Origin: Sphingomonadales bacterium | Lineage (GTDB): Bacteria > Pseudomonadota > Alphaproteobacteria > Sphingomonadales > Sphingomonadaceae | Assembly: GCA_025362295.1 (NCBI GenBank) | Contig: JANYGX010000037.1 | Location: 1-45,385, forward strand | Length of the DNA stretch: 45,385 nt | Reading direction: 5' to 3' | In this document: positions 45,217 to 45,385 of the stretch, one piece after another | Layout: each line of letters opens with the position of its first letter | Numbering within the stretch: the stretch's first letter is position 1 | Notes under the pieces: model-generated | Told to the model about the DNA's origin: nothing | The model's input: the letters and a program-made list of their open reading frames with translations, nothing else | Database searches by the model: none | Program-made: the position numbers and the translations under genes

Positions 45217-45385
45217 AAACACACTTCCCCCCTTGGTGCCGACCGGGGCGATTGAACTTTATAGCCTTAAAACAACCAGCGCCGGTGACTGTGCACGGTC
45301 AATGGAGCGTTTTTTGGTAGGGTCTTGGTCGTCATCGTGCTGATGCTCCCCGCAACGTCGAGGGCAGCCTCGTGTGTAGTCGTCC
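45217..45385 (-). repeat. Right copy of inverted terminal repeat
   Basis: Inverted copy of the element at the left end. Identity is high with several substitutions, a 6-nt insertion in the small ORF (relative to the left copy) and a G-run difference near the interior edge. The boundary falls immediately after the zapE stop, so the element inserted there or marks the end of the transcription unit. Confidence 0.85.
45267..45335 (-). CDS. Putative micropeptide (22 aa) inside the repeat, right copy
   Basis: ATG at 45335 to TAA ending at 45267, 22 codons. Identical to the left copy except for two additional codons (K, T) after position 3. GGGGAG lies about 10 nt upstream. See the left copy for the reasoning. 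Confidence 0.4.
   Translation of the reverse strand: MTTKTLPKNAPLTVHSHRRWLF

Overview
The window looks like a piece of an alphaproteobacterial chromosome. The evidence is gene content and order: a three-gene proton-translocating transhydrogenase (pntAA-pntAB-pntB) preceded by a tiny aa3-type oxidase subunit IV gene, an RcdA-type cell-cycle gene, the hybrid kinase CckA downstream of fliQ-fliR-flhB, a ROSE-like RNA thermometer before an Hsp20 gene, a dnaG-rpoD pair, prephenate dehydratase next to a membrane-anchored cytochrome c, and a soxBDAG sarcosine oxidase operon. I cannot place it to order or genus. Base composition is moderate, with AT-richer islands around 14.0-16.6 kb and 38.3-42.7 kb.

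Layout. 1-190: copy of a repeat that recurs inverted at 45217-45385; each copy holds a 20-22 codon ORF. 206-3814: methyltransferase, pheA, cytochrome c, alpha/beta hydrolase. 3895-5351: an NtrC-type sigma-54 response regulator broken by a frameshift. 5445-9880: ABC1/UbiB-like kinase, oxidase subunit IV, pntAA-pntAB-pntB. 9877-11323: a small accessory insert (outer-membrane-like protein, internally deleted aldolase remnant) bounded by a second, synonymously diverged copy of the pntB 3' end. 11338-16589: mtgA, EF-hand protein, trmFO, polysaccharide flippase, glycosyltransferase. 16696-19422: gyrA. 19514-24901: soxBDAG and a YbaK/ProX deacylase gene with an in-frame amber stop. 25021-27321: TonB-dependent receptor. 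27397-28234: small ORF, CtrA-like box with terminator, hsp20 with thermometer. 28404-33515: rcdA, fliQ, fliR, flhB, cckA. 33595-33669: tRNA-Gln. 33689-38258: rpoD and dnaG. 38411-42616: two large paralogous proteins of unknown function. 42725-45216: cysS and zapE.

How the genes work together. Energy metabolism is represented by pnt, oxidase subunit IV and the cytochrome. One-carbon metabolism is represented by tetrameric sarcosine oxidase and TrmFO, both of which use tetrahydrofolate carriers. The rcdA-flagellar export-cckA block joins CtrA phosphorylation (CckA), CtrA proteolysis (RcdA) and flagellar export genes that are typical CtrA targets.

The most novel material is the pair of 768- and 569-residue proteins at 38.4-42.6 kb. 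They share a repeated domain of about 70 residues that I do not recognise (signature NDGxWH...RFxGWD...TNSFS) and a matching C-terminal region. Between them lie a decayed fragment resembling the cysS 3' end and a nearly identical 29-bp upstream element carrying helically phased ATAGGG repeats. Together with the pntB duplication, the window shows two places where accessory genes sit beside a core gene and a second copy of that gene's 3' end.
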